This document shows, piece by piece, positions 16,687 through 25,667 of a DNA stretch of 64,000 nt (positions within the stretch are counted from its first letter, which is position 1; the number at the start of each line of letters is the position of its first letter). The notes beneath the pieces are model-generated. The model was not told the origin of the DNA. It searched no databases and was given only the letters and a program-made list of their open reading frames with translations. Source of the DNA: CAYQJL01 sp964573295. GTDB lineage: Bacteria > Eisenbacteria > RBG-16-71-46 > CAIMUX01 > WJJG01. A program made the translations under genes and the position numbers. The DNA lies in assembly GCA_964573295.1 (NCBI GenBank), contig CAZNJE010000020.1, positions 1 through 64,000 of the forward strand. Reading direction: 5' to 3'.

Positions 16687-18210
16687 CTACCGGCCGGTGA
16701 GCTTACGGATCCACTGCCCGTAGACGGCGATGCCGATCGCCGAGACGATCCCGATGACGCCCATGATGTCCCAGACGACCGCGACGTTGTGGGCGTCGTA
16801 GAGGGTTTGGGTGAGCTGCGCCGCACTCTCTCCGGTGTACTCGACCAGGCGCCCAAAGGCCTCGCCCTGCGGAATCCGCTCCACCAGCTCGGCGGCCATC
16901 CCCCGCTCGGCCAGCAGCTCGCGGGCGAACCGGTCTTTCGAGGCGTAGATGTCATAGAGCAGCGGACCGAACTTGCCCTCGAGCGTCCAACCGATCGCCA
17001 GGGGAATCTGACTGAAACCCAGGTACATCGCCTTCTTGTCGGCCGGAGCAAAGTTGCCGATGAACTCCGAAAACTTCGGGCTCGACAGCATCTCGCCCAC
17101 GCTGAAGATCGCGATCCCGGCCAGGCACGCCCACCCAGTCGTCGAATGGCCCGCCACGAAAAGCGCCGCCGACGAGAAGAGCGTGCCCACCACCATGCTG
17201 GTGGTGGCGCGCATCTTCCCGCTCAAGAAAGCGAAGAGAAAACAGGTCGTCATGATCAGCCCGGCATTGATGTTGACCATGCCCTCGGGCTGCACTTCGG
17301 TACCGCTCTCGTTCATCACGACGAAGAACTTGATCACCGGGTTGGTGGTGCCTTCGCCGCCGAAGAGCGTGGCAACGATGTCGGTGGTATCGACCCAGTC
17401 GTCGATGTGGGCCGGCAAGACGTCGAAGAGCGCGTTGAACATGAACCAGAAGCCCGAGAAGATCAGCAGGTAGGTCCACACATGCGGCTTGGCGAGTTCG
17501 CGCACGGAGTCGACAGCCAGATTGCTGCGCTTGAGCATCCCGGACTTGACCTGGCGATTCCACTCGAGCCGCTCCTCCTTGCCGACCTCCTTGTAGGTCA
17601 AGAGCAGCAGGAAGTTCAGACAGATGATCGCCGCGCAGGTGAAGAAGACGTACTGCCAATCCATCTTGCGCATCAAGCCCGCTACCAGGGGCCCGATGAA
17701 TCCGCCGATGTTGACGGTTTGGTAGAAGATGCCCCAGGCCATCGAGCTGTTGTCACGCCGCGTGGCCTTGACCAACGTGCCCTGGATGCCGGGCTTGAAG
17801 ACCGCCGTGCCCGACGCCAGCAGGATCGCGCCGGCGAAGAAACCCAGGTAGGTCGGGAAGAAGGCCATCGTGAGGTAGCCAAGGATCTTGACCACGGTGG
17901 AGACGAAGATCGTCTCCTTGTAACCGTAGCGATCGGAGAGACCACCGGTGAACACCGGCAGCAGCGACTGGATGAGCGCCCAAACCATCAGGATCGTGCC
18001 AAAGGCGGACATCGTGATGCCCAGTCCTCCTTCGGACACCGGATCCTTGGCGTAGAGCGTGGCCACCGCTTTCACGCCGTAAAACGCCAGGCGCTCGATC
18101 ATCTCCATGGCGCCCACGATCCAGAAAACGTAACCCAGGCTGGCGATCGCTGCGAAGAATCCCAGTTGCTTGACGTCGGCTAGCGATTCGTGATCGCGGT
18201 GTGTACTCAT
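16687..18210 (-). CDS. POT/PTR2-family proton-dependent transporter
   Basis: A 507-residue polytopic membrane protein with at least 12 hydrophobic segments. The first helix carries EMIERLAFYG, the ExxER motif of proton-coupled oligopeptide transporters, followed by GGLSDRYGYK after helix 3 and GIFYQTVNIGGFIGPL. By family it imports di/tripeptides or related small molecules with protons; the exact substrate cannot be read. It is unusual in a long periplasmic or cytoplasmic insertion (about 275-310) before the second half. Start ATG at 18210 rather than 18231, since a GGGCGGGGG stretch precedes it. It ends at the shared terminator and follows cpoB by about 110 bp. Confidence 0.82.
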   Translation of the reverse strand: MSTHRDHESLADVKQLGFFAAIASLGYVFWIVGAMEMIERLAFYGVKAVATLYAKDPVSEGGLGITMSAFGTILMVWALIQSLLPVFTGGLSDRYGYKETIFVSTVVKILGYLTMAFFPTYLGFFAGAILLASGTAVFKPGIQGTLVKATRRDNSSMAWGIFYQTVNIGGFIGPLVAGLMRKMDWQYVFFTCAAIICLNFLLLLTYKEVGKEERLEWNRQVKSGMLKRSNLAVDSVRELAKPHVWTYLLIFSGFWFMFNALFDVLPAHIDDWVDTTDIVATLFGGEGTTNPVIKFFVVMNESGTEVQPEGMVNINAGLIMTTCFLFAFLSGKMRATTSMVVGTLFSSAALFVAGHSTTGWACLAGIAIFSVGEMLSSPKFSEFIGNFAPADKKAMYLGFSQIPLAIGWTLEGKFGPLLYDIYASKDRFARELLAERGMAAELVERIPQGEAFGRLVEYTGESAAQLTQTLYDAHNVAVVWDIMGVIGIVSAIGIAVYGQWIRKLTGR

Positions 18211-18321
18211 CGTCCCCCGCCCCGAATGCAAACAGGCCGGTCCGGCACCGCACCGCGAAACCGCGGGCGGGCACGGCCGGCCTTGCGTATCGCCGCATCC
18301 CCCCCAGCAGTGGCCCGCGTT

Positions 18322-19482
18322 CTAGAACTGCTCCAGACGCTCCTCGGCCAACTGAGCCTCTCGCGTGTCGGGGTAGTTCTGGATGACGTACTCGAGATAT
18401 CGCCGCGCCGTGGGCAGATCCTGCAGTTTCTGGAAGCAGAGCGCAATCTTCAGATAGGCCGCCGGCACCTTCTCGTGCCCGGGATAGTTCTCGACGACCT
18501 TACGGAACTCCTCGACCGCCAGATGAAACTGGCCCTGCGCGTAGTAGACCTCGCCGATCCAGTACTGGGCGTTGTCCGACAGGACCGTGGCGGGATAGCG
18601 TTCGAGAAAGGAACGGAAATTGATGAGGGCCAGCTGGTAGTTCTCGCGCATCAGATCCTGATAGGCCACCTCGTAGAGCCGGCGGGCTTCGTCCGTGGAT
18701 TCCGGCGCACCGGCACCACGCTCGGCCTGCCCGGCCTGCCCGGCCTGCCCGGCTTGCTCGGCTTGCTCGGTCTGCCCGGCCTGCCCGGCCTGCCCGGCAG
18801 CACCCTCCGCGCCCGACGTATCGGCCGCCGTGGTCGTGTCGGCGCCGCCCGGGGAACCTGGACCACCGGATTCGGCCGCACCGGAGTCACCCGCGCGGCG
18901 CGCTCGCTCTTCTGCGGGCAGAAGCGGCATCTGCGGCTGCTCGCCGGTCGCCGGGGGCATCCCCTGTGAGGCCGGCGGCACCTCGTCTCCCGGCGTGCCT
19001 GCATAGCGAGCCGGGCCTCGGCCGGCCGGCTCGTCCCAGACCGCGCCCGGTTCTTGCGCCGGACGTCCGCTGCCGTCAAATCGTGCGACCCGGCCATCGG
19101 CCTGGGGAAGCCCTCCCTGGCCAGGCAAGACCGCGCCTCCCCCGAGCCCGGCGGCCTCGGCGCGCCGAACCAGGTTCTCGAGCTGGGAAAGCCAGCGATC
19201 CTGCGCATCGATCTTGGCGATGAGTACATCCAGATCCGCGCGCAGGCCGTCGAGCTGGCCGCCCAAATCGGCGTGCATACGGCGAAAATGGCTATCCAGG
19301 CGATCCGTCGCCTCTTCCAGACGGCGCAAGCGCTCGTCACGCTCGGTGGCCGAATCGCCGGCGCGTTCCTCGTACCAGGCCTGCGCCTGGGCCGAGCCCG
19401 AGCGGGACTGTCCCCCGCCCAGACAACCGGCGCCCGTCAGGAGCAGACCGGCAAGCACCATCGCGGTTGCGCTAGCATTCAT
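18322..19482 (-). CDS. cpoB: CpoB/YbgF-like Tol-Pal associated lipoprotein
   Basis: Periplasmic TPR protein that links the Tol-Pal system with peptidoglycan synthesis during outer-membrane constriction. The 386-residue product begins with a lipoprotein signal (MNASATAMVLAGLLLTGAGC, lipid attached to that Cys). Next comes a coiled-coil region (about 35-105), a long low-complexity region with repeated GQAGQAGQ units encoded by 9-bp repeats near 18720-18800, and a C-terminal TPR domain (about 265-386) with YQDLMRENYQLALINFRSFL. The lipid anchor is atypical, since E. coli CpoB is soluble. Start ATG at 19482 has AAGGAG six bases upstream. It follows pal and tolB, the usual order. Confidence 0.88.
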   Translation of the reverse strand: MNASATAMVLAGLLLTGAGCLGGGQSRSGSAQAQAWYEERAGDSATERDERLRRLEEATDRLDSHFRRMHADLGGQLDGLRADLDVLIAKIDAQDRWLSQLENLVRRAEAAGLGGGAVLPGQGGLPQADGRVARFDGSGRPAQEPGAVWDEPAGRGPARYAGTPGDEVPPASQGMPPATGEQPQMPLLPAEERARRAGDSGAAESGGPGSPGGADTTTAADTSGAEGAAGQAGQAGQTEQAEQAGQAGQAGQAERGAGAPESTDEARRLYEVAYQDLMRENYQLALINFRSFLERYPATVLSDNAQYWIGEVYYAQGQFHLAVEEFRKVVENYPGHEKVPAAYLKIALCFQKLQDLPTARRYLEYVIQNYPDTREAQLAEERLEQF

Positions 19483-19504
19483 TCGAGCTCCTTGAGACTC
19501 CTCG

Positions 19505-19596
19505 TCGGGTCCCGCCTCGAGCACAAGCCCCATCGGCTCGCGCCTCGAGCACATGCCTCGTCGGGTCCCGCCTCGAGCACAAGCCCCGTCGGGTCG
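19505..19596. repeat. 28-bp tandem repeat, about 3.3 copies, between pal and cpoB
   Basis: The unit begins TCGGGTCCCGCCTCGAGCAC and recurs at 19505, 19533, 19561 and, partially, at 19589. It fills the 119-bp gap between the pal stop and the cpoB start. Confidence 0.9.
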
Positions 19597-19601
19597 TTGC
19601 A

Positions 19602-20120
19602 CTAGTTGCGGATGACGAAGTGCACCCGGCGGTTCAGGGCCCAGGCGCTTTCGTTCTGCCCCATGGCGAACGGACGTTCCTCACCGTAGCTGATCGTCTC
19701 GATGCGGGCCGGCTCGATGCCGTACCGCACCAGGAAGTCCATGGCCGCCTTGGCACGCTTGTCGCCCAAAGCCAGGTTGTACTCGCGCGTGCCGCGTTCG
19801 TCGCAATGCCCTTCGATCAGAATCCGCGCCTCGTGATGACGCTGCAGCATCTCCGCGTTCTGGCTGAGCGTAGTGCGAGCCTCCGGCCGCAAAGCGGCTT
19901 TGTCGAAATCGAAGAAGACGTCTTCGAGTTCGAGCTTCTCCGGCTCCGGCGGAAGCTGCACTTGCTCGGGCGGGGTCGTTGTCTCGACCTCGGTTTCCGG
20001 CGGCGGAGGGGTAACCGGCTCGGCGGGCCCCGAGGATACGGCCTTCTTCGAACATCCCAGTGCCGAGACGACCATCAGAATCAGGGCGAGAGAGAGAGCG
20101 AGAGTGGCGAACTTCTTCAT
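19602..20120 (-). CDS. pal: peptidoglycan-associated lipoprotein Pal
   Basis: Outer-membrane lipoprotein that binds peptidoglycan non-covalently and interacts with TolB. The 172-residue protein has a lipobox VSALGC, a Pro/Glu-rich linker, and an OmpA-like domain with FFDFDKAALRPEA, then EGHCDERGTREYN and LGDKRAKAA, the diaminopimelate-binding core. Start ATG at 20120 (MKKFATL); the Shine-Dalgarno AGGAGG overlaps the tolB 3' end, 8 bp away. Confidence 0.95.
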   Translation of the reverse strand: MKKFATLALSLALILMVVSALGCSKKAVSSGPAEPVTPPPPETEVETTTPPEQVQLPPEPEKLELEDVFFDFDKAALRPEARTTLSQNAEMLQRHHEARILIEGHCDERGTREYNLALGDKRAKAAMDFLVRYGIEPARIETISYGEERPFAMGQNESAWALNRRVHFVIRN

Positions 20121-20127
20121 GGTAATC

Positions 20128-21573
20128 TTATCCTCCTGGATCAATCGGATAGAGCCGATCCCTGCCCGGCCGCGACCAGGCGGGATTATACGAGTCCTCT
20201 TTCTGGGGTGTCAATCGCCGCACCCGTCCCGAATCCACGTCCAGCACCCATAACCCGCGCCGGTCACCTTGGGTGCGCGCGAAGACGACATGACGGCCGT
20301 CGGGGGCCCAGCGCGGGTTCTCGCAACCGCCGCCGATGGTGAGCCGCCGCCAGCCGCGGCCGTCGGCATGGATGAGGGCCAGCTCGAATTCCCGGTCGAT
20401 GCGGCAGACGTGCACGATCCGGTCACCGGCGGGCGACCAGTCGGGCGAGTCGTTCCATTTGCCGGCGAAGGTCAGCTGGCGCAGATCGGTGCCGTCGGCA
20501 TTGATGGTGAAGAGCTGAGGCGGTCCCCAGCGATCGGACGTGAAGACGATCCGGCTGCCCCCCGGTGACCAGCTCGGGGCGGTATCGATGCCGCGGTGGA
20601 AGGTGATGCGGCGGCGCTCGGATCCGTTCGCACGCATCACGAATATCTCCGCATCTCCGGTTTGGGTGCTGGCATAGGCGATCCAGCGGCCATCGGCGGA
20701 GTAGGCCGGCGCGCTGGGAGTCTTCTGATCCGAGAGCGTGCGCATACGACCCTGCGACACGTCGAGTTCGACCAACAGTGGCAGCCCGGCATGGTAGCTC
20801 GTACATGCCAGGCGCTGGCGGGATGGATGCCATGCCGGCGAAACCAGAATGGTTCCCAGCTTCGTGATCTGCCTCTGGTGGTACCCGTCCCAATCGACGA
20901 GTGCCAGCTCCTTGCCGGTTTCGCCGTGGAGGATGTAGGCTATCTGGGTGGCGGCGCATCCCGGGGTTCCGGTGAGGTAGCGCGTGATCTCATCGGCGGC
21001 GCGGTGGAGCGGCCAGCGGTCGGCGAACAGGTGGTCCGGATCCCAGTCGATCGCATACCGGTCACCGTAGATCTCTCGTCCTGTGGCCTCGTCGAGGAGC
21101 TGAAGGTTCAGCTCATAGCCTTCACCCGCCCGGCGAAGCGCTCCGCGAACGCGAGCCTGGACGGGCCGGTCGACCGGCGTACCGTGAATGTCGAGCTTCA
21201 GACTCGTGGTGAAACCGGCCTCGGAACTCTCGCGGATGACCACGAACGCGTCGCTATAGTCCAAATCCTGAGCCAGAATCTCCTCGGCAGTCTGTCGCCC
21301 CGAGAGCAAAACCGGATCGATTCCATCGAGACGCAGATCCTCGAGCACAATCGGCACTCGGAAGACATCGCTCTTCTGAACCTCCAGGTACACCTCGGCC
21401 TGCCCCTGAGCAGACGGCGATAGCATGAGCAACGCGAGCCACACCGTCGCCAGCAGCAACGCCCTCGGCCACAACGCCGGCAGCGGCAACGCCATCGGCC
21501 ACAACGCCGCCTGCCGGGCTGGTAGCCGGGCTGAACTTCGGGCAGTCTTCCGTGACACGCTATGGATCCACAT
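20128..21573 (-). CDS. tolB: TolB-like beta-propeller protein
   Basis: Periplasmic partner of Pal in the Tol system. The 481-residue protein has an N-terminal hydrophobic export signal (about 36-56), a TolB N-domain (VYLEVQKSDVFRVPIVLED) and a six-bladed propeller with repeated PxWxPDGxxIxF units such as PSWSPGGSRIVFTSD and DSPDWSPAGDRIVHV. The signal region contains internal PALWPRAL/PMALPLPALW duplications. The start is taken at 21573; an in-frame ATG at 21495 is possible. It is immediately followed by pal and preceded by a TonB-like gene. No tolQ or tolR gene is present in the window. Confidence 0.92.
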   Translation of the reverse strand: MWIHSVSRKTARSSARLPARQAALWPMALPLPALWPRALLLATVWLALLMLSPSAQGQAEVYLEVQKSDVFRVPIVLEDLRLDGIDPVLLSGRQTAEEILAQDLDYSDAFVVIRESSEAGFTTSLKLDIHGTPVDRPVQARVRGALRRAGEGYELNLQLLDEATGREIYGDRYAIDWDPDHLFADRWPLHRAADEITRYLTGTPGCAATQIAYILHGETGKELALVDWDGYHQRQITKLGTILVSPAWHPSRQRLACTSYHAGLPLLVELDVSQGRMRTLSDQKTPSAPAYSADGRWIAYASTQTGDAEIFVMRANGSERRRITFHRGIDTAPSWSPGGSRIVFTSDRWGPPQLFTINADGTDLRQLTFAGKWNDSPDWSPAGDRIVHVCRIDREFELALIHADGRGWRRLTIGGGCENPRWAPDGRHVVFARTQGDRRGLWVLDVDSGRVRRLTPQKEDSYNPAWSRPGRDRLYPIDPGG

Positions 21574-21594
21574 GCTCGCTTCGTGTTCCCCTCA

Positions 21595-22554
21595 TCAACG
21601 AATGCCGGTGGGTCGCGAATCGGCGATTCTAAACCGCAAGTGCACGGTAAGCCAGCGTCCTTGGTAGGTCGCCGGCAAAGGCTGCAGCGGTTGGGCCCGC
21701 ACGAGAGCTTCGAATGCCGACCGGTCATAGAGGGCGGAGGCAGAGGCTTCCTCCACCTGGATCGCGCTCACCAGACCCTGGCGATCGATGCGGAAGCGCA
21801 GGGTGGCCGCCGGCGAGTCCTCTCCCGTGGGCATGCCGGCCGGCGGCTCCCACTCTCGCGCGATCTTCTGTTGCACCAGGGCCAGGTAGTAGCTGAAGGG
21901 GAAATCCTCCTCCACCTGCGCGGATACATCCAGGCTCGTCGGAGAAGCCTGCGGTTCCGGCTCTTGCGGAACCGGTTGCGCGGGTGTCTCCTGAGAAACC
22001 GGCTCGGGCGGTGGCTCCTTCTTCTTGGCCACCTCCTTGAGCACCGGGGCCTCCGGTTCTGGTTTGGGCGGCTCGGGCTTGGGCGGCTCGGGCTTGGGCG
22101 GCTCAGGCTCGGGCTTCGGCTTTGGCTTCGGTGGTTCGGGCTTGGGCTTCGGCTTTGGCTTCTCCTCCCGCTTGGGAACCGTCACCGGCGTCTCCGGCTC
22201 TGGCTCCGGCAGGGTAACCAGCGAGACCATCATGGGCGCCTGGCGCCAGGGCATCTGCGCCGGGCCCGCCCAGGCGATGCTGATGACGATCAGGCCTACC
22301 AGGTGCAACGCGCCAGAGGCCACCAAGCTGCGGCGCAACAAACGATCTCCCCGGTTGCAGAAGGCGCGGAGTCCCACGACCGGTGGCCGCACAACGCGCA
22401 GGATCGGACGAGGAAGGCGCCCCTCCAGCCAACGGCCCAGTCGAAGAAGCTGTCCGCCCAGCCAAGCCGCAAGATACCGCAGCAGCCGCTCGGCGCGGTC
22501 ATCGATCCAACGCCCCAGGGCGCGCAGCCAGTTTCGTTTGCCCCGCACGACCAT
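21595..22554 (-). CDS. TonB/TolA-type energy transducer
   Basis: A 319-residue periplasm-spanning protein. A basic, amphipathic N-terminal segment of about 70 residues precedes a single transmembrane helix (about 76-96). That helix carries Ser80-x3-His84, the Ser/His pair of TonB and TolA that couples to the ExbB/TolQ motor. The middle is a long Lys/Pro/Glu-rich spacer (about 110-215) made of KPKP and EPPKP units, and the C-terminal domain has YYLALVQQKIAREWEPP and ATLRFRIDRQG, typical of TonB_C. By position next to tolB-pal it probably plays the TolA role. The ATG at 22554 begins one base after the stop codon of the ATPase gene. Confidence 0.87.
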   Translation of the reverse strand: MVVRGKRNWLRALGRWIDDRAERLLRYLAAWLGGQLLRLGRWLEGRLPRPILRVVRPPVVGLRAFCNRGDRLLRRSLVASGALHLVGLIVISIAWAGPAQMPWRQAPMMVSLVTLPEPEPETPVTVPKREEKPKPKPKPEPPKPKPKPEPEPPKPEPPKPEPPKPEPEAPVLKEVAKKKEPPPEPVSQETPAQPVPQEPEPQASPTSLDVSAQVEEDFPFSYYLALVQQKIAREWEPPAGMPTGEDSPAATLRFRIDRQGLVSAIQVEEASASALYDRSAFEALVRAQPLQPLPATYQGRWLTVHLRFRIADSRPTGIR

Positions 22555-22555
22555 G

Positions 22556-24286
22556 TCAGTGGGTTCCGTCCCCGTGCTGGACCGCCTCCAGCTGCCGTAA
22601 CCGGTTGAGCGCCGCCACCATCTCGAGCGGTCGGACCATAGCCAAATCCCCGCGGGGATGCGCACTGGCCGCCTCGAGCAGGTCGTCGTCCAGTTCTTCG
22701 AGCACCGAGCGCACACCCGCGGGCGTCCAGGTTCCTTGTAAGCCGGCCCAGGCGCTGTGGCGACCACGGCCGCCCAGCAGGCGCTCGATCACCGCCGCCA
22801 CGAGACGCGCCTGTGAGACGCTCACCAGTTGTTCGCAAGCCCCAAGATCAAGCTCCTCGCGCTCGAGCACGATGCGCGTCACTCCGGGCACCTTCACCCG
22901 TGGCCCCTTCGGCCCCACCCGCCGTTGATAGGCCGCCAGCGTGAGCCGCCGGGGCATGCCGGCGGGCGGGAACGGCCGCGGATCGTCTTGTGCGGGCGGG
23001 GCGATCGACCGGGCACGCTCGGTCACGTCCACCGGTCGGTACCGGTCCATCTGGATGACCCGATCGGCCACGCGGAAGTACTCGCCGCTGCCGCCCACGA
23101 CCAACACTGTTGAGACACCGCGATCGCGGTAGAGGTTTCGCACGCGGTCCAGGAACGGAATGATCGGCTCCTGGCCAGGTTTGAGCAGACGACGCATTGG
23201 CTCGTCACGGATCATGAAATTGGTGGCCGAAGTGTCCTCATCGAGCAGAAGCGCGCGGGCGCCGGCTTCGAGCGCCTCGACGATGTTGGCCGCCTGCGAG
23301 GTGCTTCCGCTGGCATTGGGTGTGCTGAAGGCGGCGGTCGAGCGGCCAAAGGGCAGCTCGCCGATGAACGGGCGGATGTCGGCTCGGGTCACCGCCCGGC
23401 CGTCCTCGGCACGGATCTTGACCATCTCGGGCTCGGCCGCCACTCGTTCGCGCCCGTCGCCGGGAATGTGCGGATAGATCCCTCGTGAGAGCGCCTCGAG
23501 TAGTGTGGACTTGCCGTGGAAGCCGCCCCCCACCAGGAGCGTGACGCCCGGTGGGATGGGCAGCCCACGCACCCGGCCGGTATGGGGCAGGTCCACCTCG
23601 GCCGCGAGCGAGGACGGTGCCTCGAACCCAACCACGGGGGTCTCCTCGTTCGGCTCTAAGGGGCGGTCGTCGTGCCCGGCCCGGCGCGGCAGTACGGACC
23701 CATCAGCCACGAAGCCGATCCAGCCCCGTTCCCTCAGCCGCTCGACCAGGACCGCGTAGTCTTCACATGCGTCCTGGTGGATCTCCACCGCTTGCGGCAC
23801 CAGGCTCTGTCCCTCGACCGCCAGGCGAAGGAGTTCAGGAAGGTCGGTGAGAAGGATGTGGCGGGCCGCACGCCCCAGGATGCGCCGGCCCGCCGCCGGC
23901 AAATGCACGGCCAGCCGGATCTCCAAGTGCCCGCCGCTCAGCCGGACGCAGGATCGCCGCAGAATCTCCTGGCCATGGCGGTCGATGCCAATGTCGCGCA
24001 GGCCGCGTGCCTGGATATGCCGTGCCACCGAGCGCCCGAGGAAATCCTCCAGGGCGAGGCGGCGCGGATCGCTGCTCTCGGCCCAGCGGGCAAGACCGGC
24101 ATCCGCCGTGTTGACGTGCACGTGCACCCGCGAGGGCGGAGCATAGGGATCCCCCTGAACGTGAGCGATTTCGATCTCATAGGGCGCGAAGTCGTAGAGC
24201 CCTCGCAGATCCTGGTAGGCTTTGTAGCCTCGGCCGTCTATGCGACCGAGGCTACCATCGAGTTCGTCGCGGGTATGGATCTTCAT
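22556..24286 (-). CDS. ABC-class P-loop ATPase (PF09818/COG3044 type)
   Basis: A 576-residue soluble ATPase of the predicted ABC-class family, whose function is not established. Visible features: an N-terminal domain with GYKAYQDLRGLYDF, Walker A GGGFHGKST (253-261), then GIYPHIPGDGRE, a signature-like region FSTPNASGSTSQAANI, and Walker B ALLLDEDTSATNFMIRD. A C-terminal domain follows. There are no membrane segments, so it is not a transporter subunit itself. Its ATG at 24286 overlaps the stop of the upstream nuclease gene as ATGA, implying coupled translation and a joint role. Downstream it abuts tonB. The pairing with a nuclease suggests nucleic-acid metabolism, but this is inference. Confidence 0.85.
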   Translation of the reverse strand: MKIHTRDELDGSLGRIDGRGYKAYQDLRGLYDFAPYEIEIAHVQGDPYAPPSRVHVHVNTADAGLARWAESSDPRRLALEDFLGRSVARHIQARGLRDIGIDRHGQEILRRSCVRLSGGHLEIRLAVHLPAAGRRILGRAARHILLTDLPELLRLAVEGQSLVPQAVEIHQDACEDYAVLVERLRERGWIGFVADGSVLPRRAGHDDRPLEPNEETPVVGFEAPSSLAAEVDLPHTGRVRGLPIPPGVTLLVGGGFHGKSTLLEALSRGIYPHIPGDGRERVAAEPEMVKIRAEDGRAVTRADIRPFIGELPFGRSTAAFSTPNASGSTSQAANIVEALEAGARALLLDEDTSATNFMIRDEPMRRLLKPGQEPIIPFLDRVRNLYRDRGVSTVLVVGGSGEYFRVADRVIQMDRYRPVDVTERARSIAPPAQDDPRPFPPAGMPRRLTLAAYQRRVGPKGPRVKVPGVTRIVLEREELDLGACEQLVSVSQARLVAAVIERLLGGRGRHSAWAGLQGTWTPAGVRSVLEELDDDLLEAASAHPRGDLAMVRPLEMVAALNRLRQLEAVQHGDGTH

Positions 24287-25311
24287 CGCTGGGTCGCAAG
24301 CGTTTCCGGCGCGGCACCCGCCATCTTGGCGTAGTCCTCGCAAATCTCGCGGAATACGCATCGCCGGCATGTGTGCCCAGCGGGCTGGGCCGGGAAATCC
24401 TCCCGCCGCGCCGTGTTGGTCTCCGGGTCCTGGAGAAGGGCTCGCATCTCATGGATGCTCGAGGCGATCTTCTCCCGGGCCTCCTCGATGTGATCGTCGC
24501 TGAGCACGGCCGTCCCGGTCTGGCCGGTGTTGATATTGGCCTCGATGACCTCGATCCGCTCGGGCGGCACACCCCACGCTTCCTTGGCGTAGAGCGCATA
24601 GCAGCCCAGCTGCAGCCCGCCGGGCTGCGGGCGCCGTTTGCCCGTCTTCCAGTCGCAGATCACCGCGCCGCCGGTGGACCGGTAGGCCCAGTCCATCTTG
24701 ACATACACTTTGGCGCCCTCGATCTCGAAGGTCAGCAGGTCCTCGAGTGTCAGCCAGGCATCGACCGGCAAAGTCCACGCCGCGTCGAGCCAGCCTCCCG
24801 CGGCAAACCCGCGGATCGATCGCCGCACCATGTCGGCGAACGAGCGCCACTCGTCACGGGTGACTTCCTCGCGGTAGTGGTGCTCGACCAGGCCGGTGGC
24901 CTTCTTGGGGCGCTCCAGGTAGAGCCCATCGCGCGACTGACGAAACTCGGCGCGCATGCGTTCGACCGCCGCTTCGGCCGCCGCCTCGGCCGCCGCTTCG
25001 GCCGCCGCTTCGACCCCAGCTTCCGCCCCCTTTTCCGCCCCCGCTTCGCCCCCCGTCTCCGGCGCGGCCACCGGGCGTCGAGAGCGCGTCTGCGTCAGCA
25101 GGCCGGCGACCACGTCATGGACGATCGAGCCCGCCCACAGGTAGCGGTTCTTGAGGTTGCGCAGGACGTAGAGCTTGCGGACGAACGGATCGGCCGTCGT
25201 GTCCCATCCGCCCCAGTAGCCGTAGTACTGGTAGTAATAGCGCCGTAGGCACTCGCGGAAGGTCTCGCCGCGGCTGTGGCTCCAGCTGAACTCGTTCTTG
25301 AGGATTCCCAT
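24283..25311 (-). CDS. PD-(D/E)XK nuclease with Cas4/AddB-like Fe-S cluster
   Basis: A 342-residue protein of the PDDEXK_1 superfamily. Nuclease residues are His65 (in AGSIVHD), Asp207, Asp220-Trp-Lys222 (VICDWKTGK) and Gln234 (QLGCYALYA, the QxxxY motif). One Cys near the N-terminus (Cys21, RECLRRYYY) and three near the C-terminus (Cys315-x2-Cys318-x5-Cys324) reproduce the split 4Fe-4S ligand set of AddB, Cas4 and related nucleases. An Ala/Glu helix of repeated AEAA units (about 98-116) interrupts the domain, encoded by a 12-bp repeat near 24960-25010. It is the first gene of the minus-strand run ending in cpoB and overlaps the ABC-class ATPase gene by 4 bp. No CRISPR array or other cas genes are seen. 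Confidence 0.86.
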   Translation of the reverse strand: MGILKNEFSWSHSRGETFRECLRRYYYQYYGYWGGWDTTADPFVRKLYVLRNLKNRYLWAGSIVHDVVAGLLTQTRSRRPVAAPETGGEAGAEKGAEAGVEAAAEAAAEAAAEAAVERMRAEFRQSRDGLYLERPKKATGLVEHHYREEVTRDEWRSFADMVRRSIRGFAAGGWLDAAWTLPVDAWLTLEDLLTFEIEGAKVYVKMDWAYRSTGGAVICDWKTGKRRPQPGGLQLGCYALYAKEAWGVPPERIEVIEANINTGQTGTAVLSDDHIEEAREKIASSIHEMRALLQDPETNTARREDFPAQPAGHTCRRCVFREICEDYAKMAGAAPETLATQR

Positions 25312-25667
25312 GGTCCGGTCTCCGCGGTGTCAAGGGCTTCGGGTCTTGTGCCAGGTCGACATTCGCCAGAGGATTGACGCCTGGCCGGCAAGGGTCAAGA
25401 GAAACTCGGCCCACGCGATTCGGGAGCGAAGGCATTCAGCTGACGTTCGGCTGGCATCCGACCCGCGCTTGGCTGGCATCCGGCCGGCGTCCAACCGGCA
25501 TCCAGCTGACGTTCGGCTGGCGTCCAGCTGGCATCCGGCCACCTGATCGAGTGTCGACGGGAACTCGAGCACCCGTTCGGGCGGGGGCGGGGTTCCTTGA
25601 CACCCCAGCGATCGGCTCGTTACCCTTCCTCGATTCACCGAACGGGATCGACCACAGGAGGCCACCC
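25312..25667. repeat. divergent intergenic region with GGCTGGCATCC-type repeats
   Basis: Between 25436 and 25545, variants of GGCTGGCATCCG and AGCTGACGTTCGGCTGGC alternate; the latter occurs at 25438 and again at 25504. The region separates the nuclease and HD-domain genes and holds no convincing gene. Confidence 0.7.
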
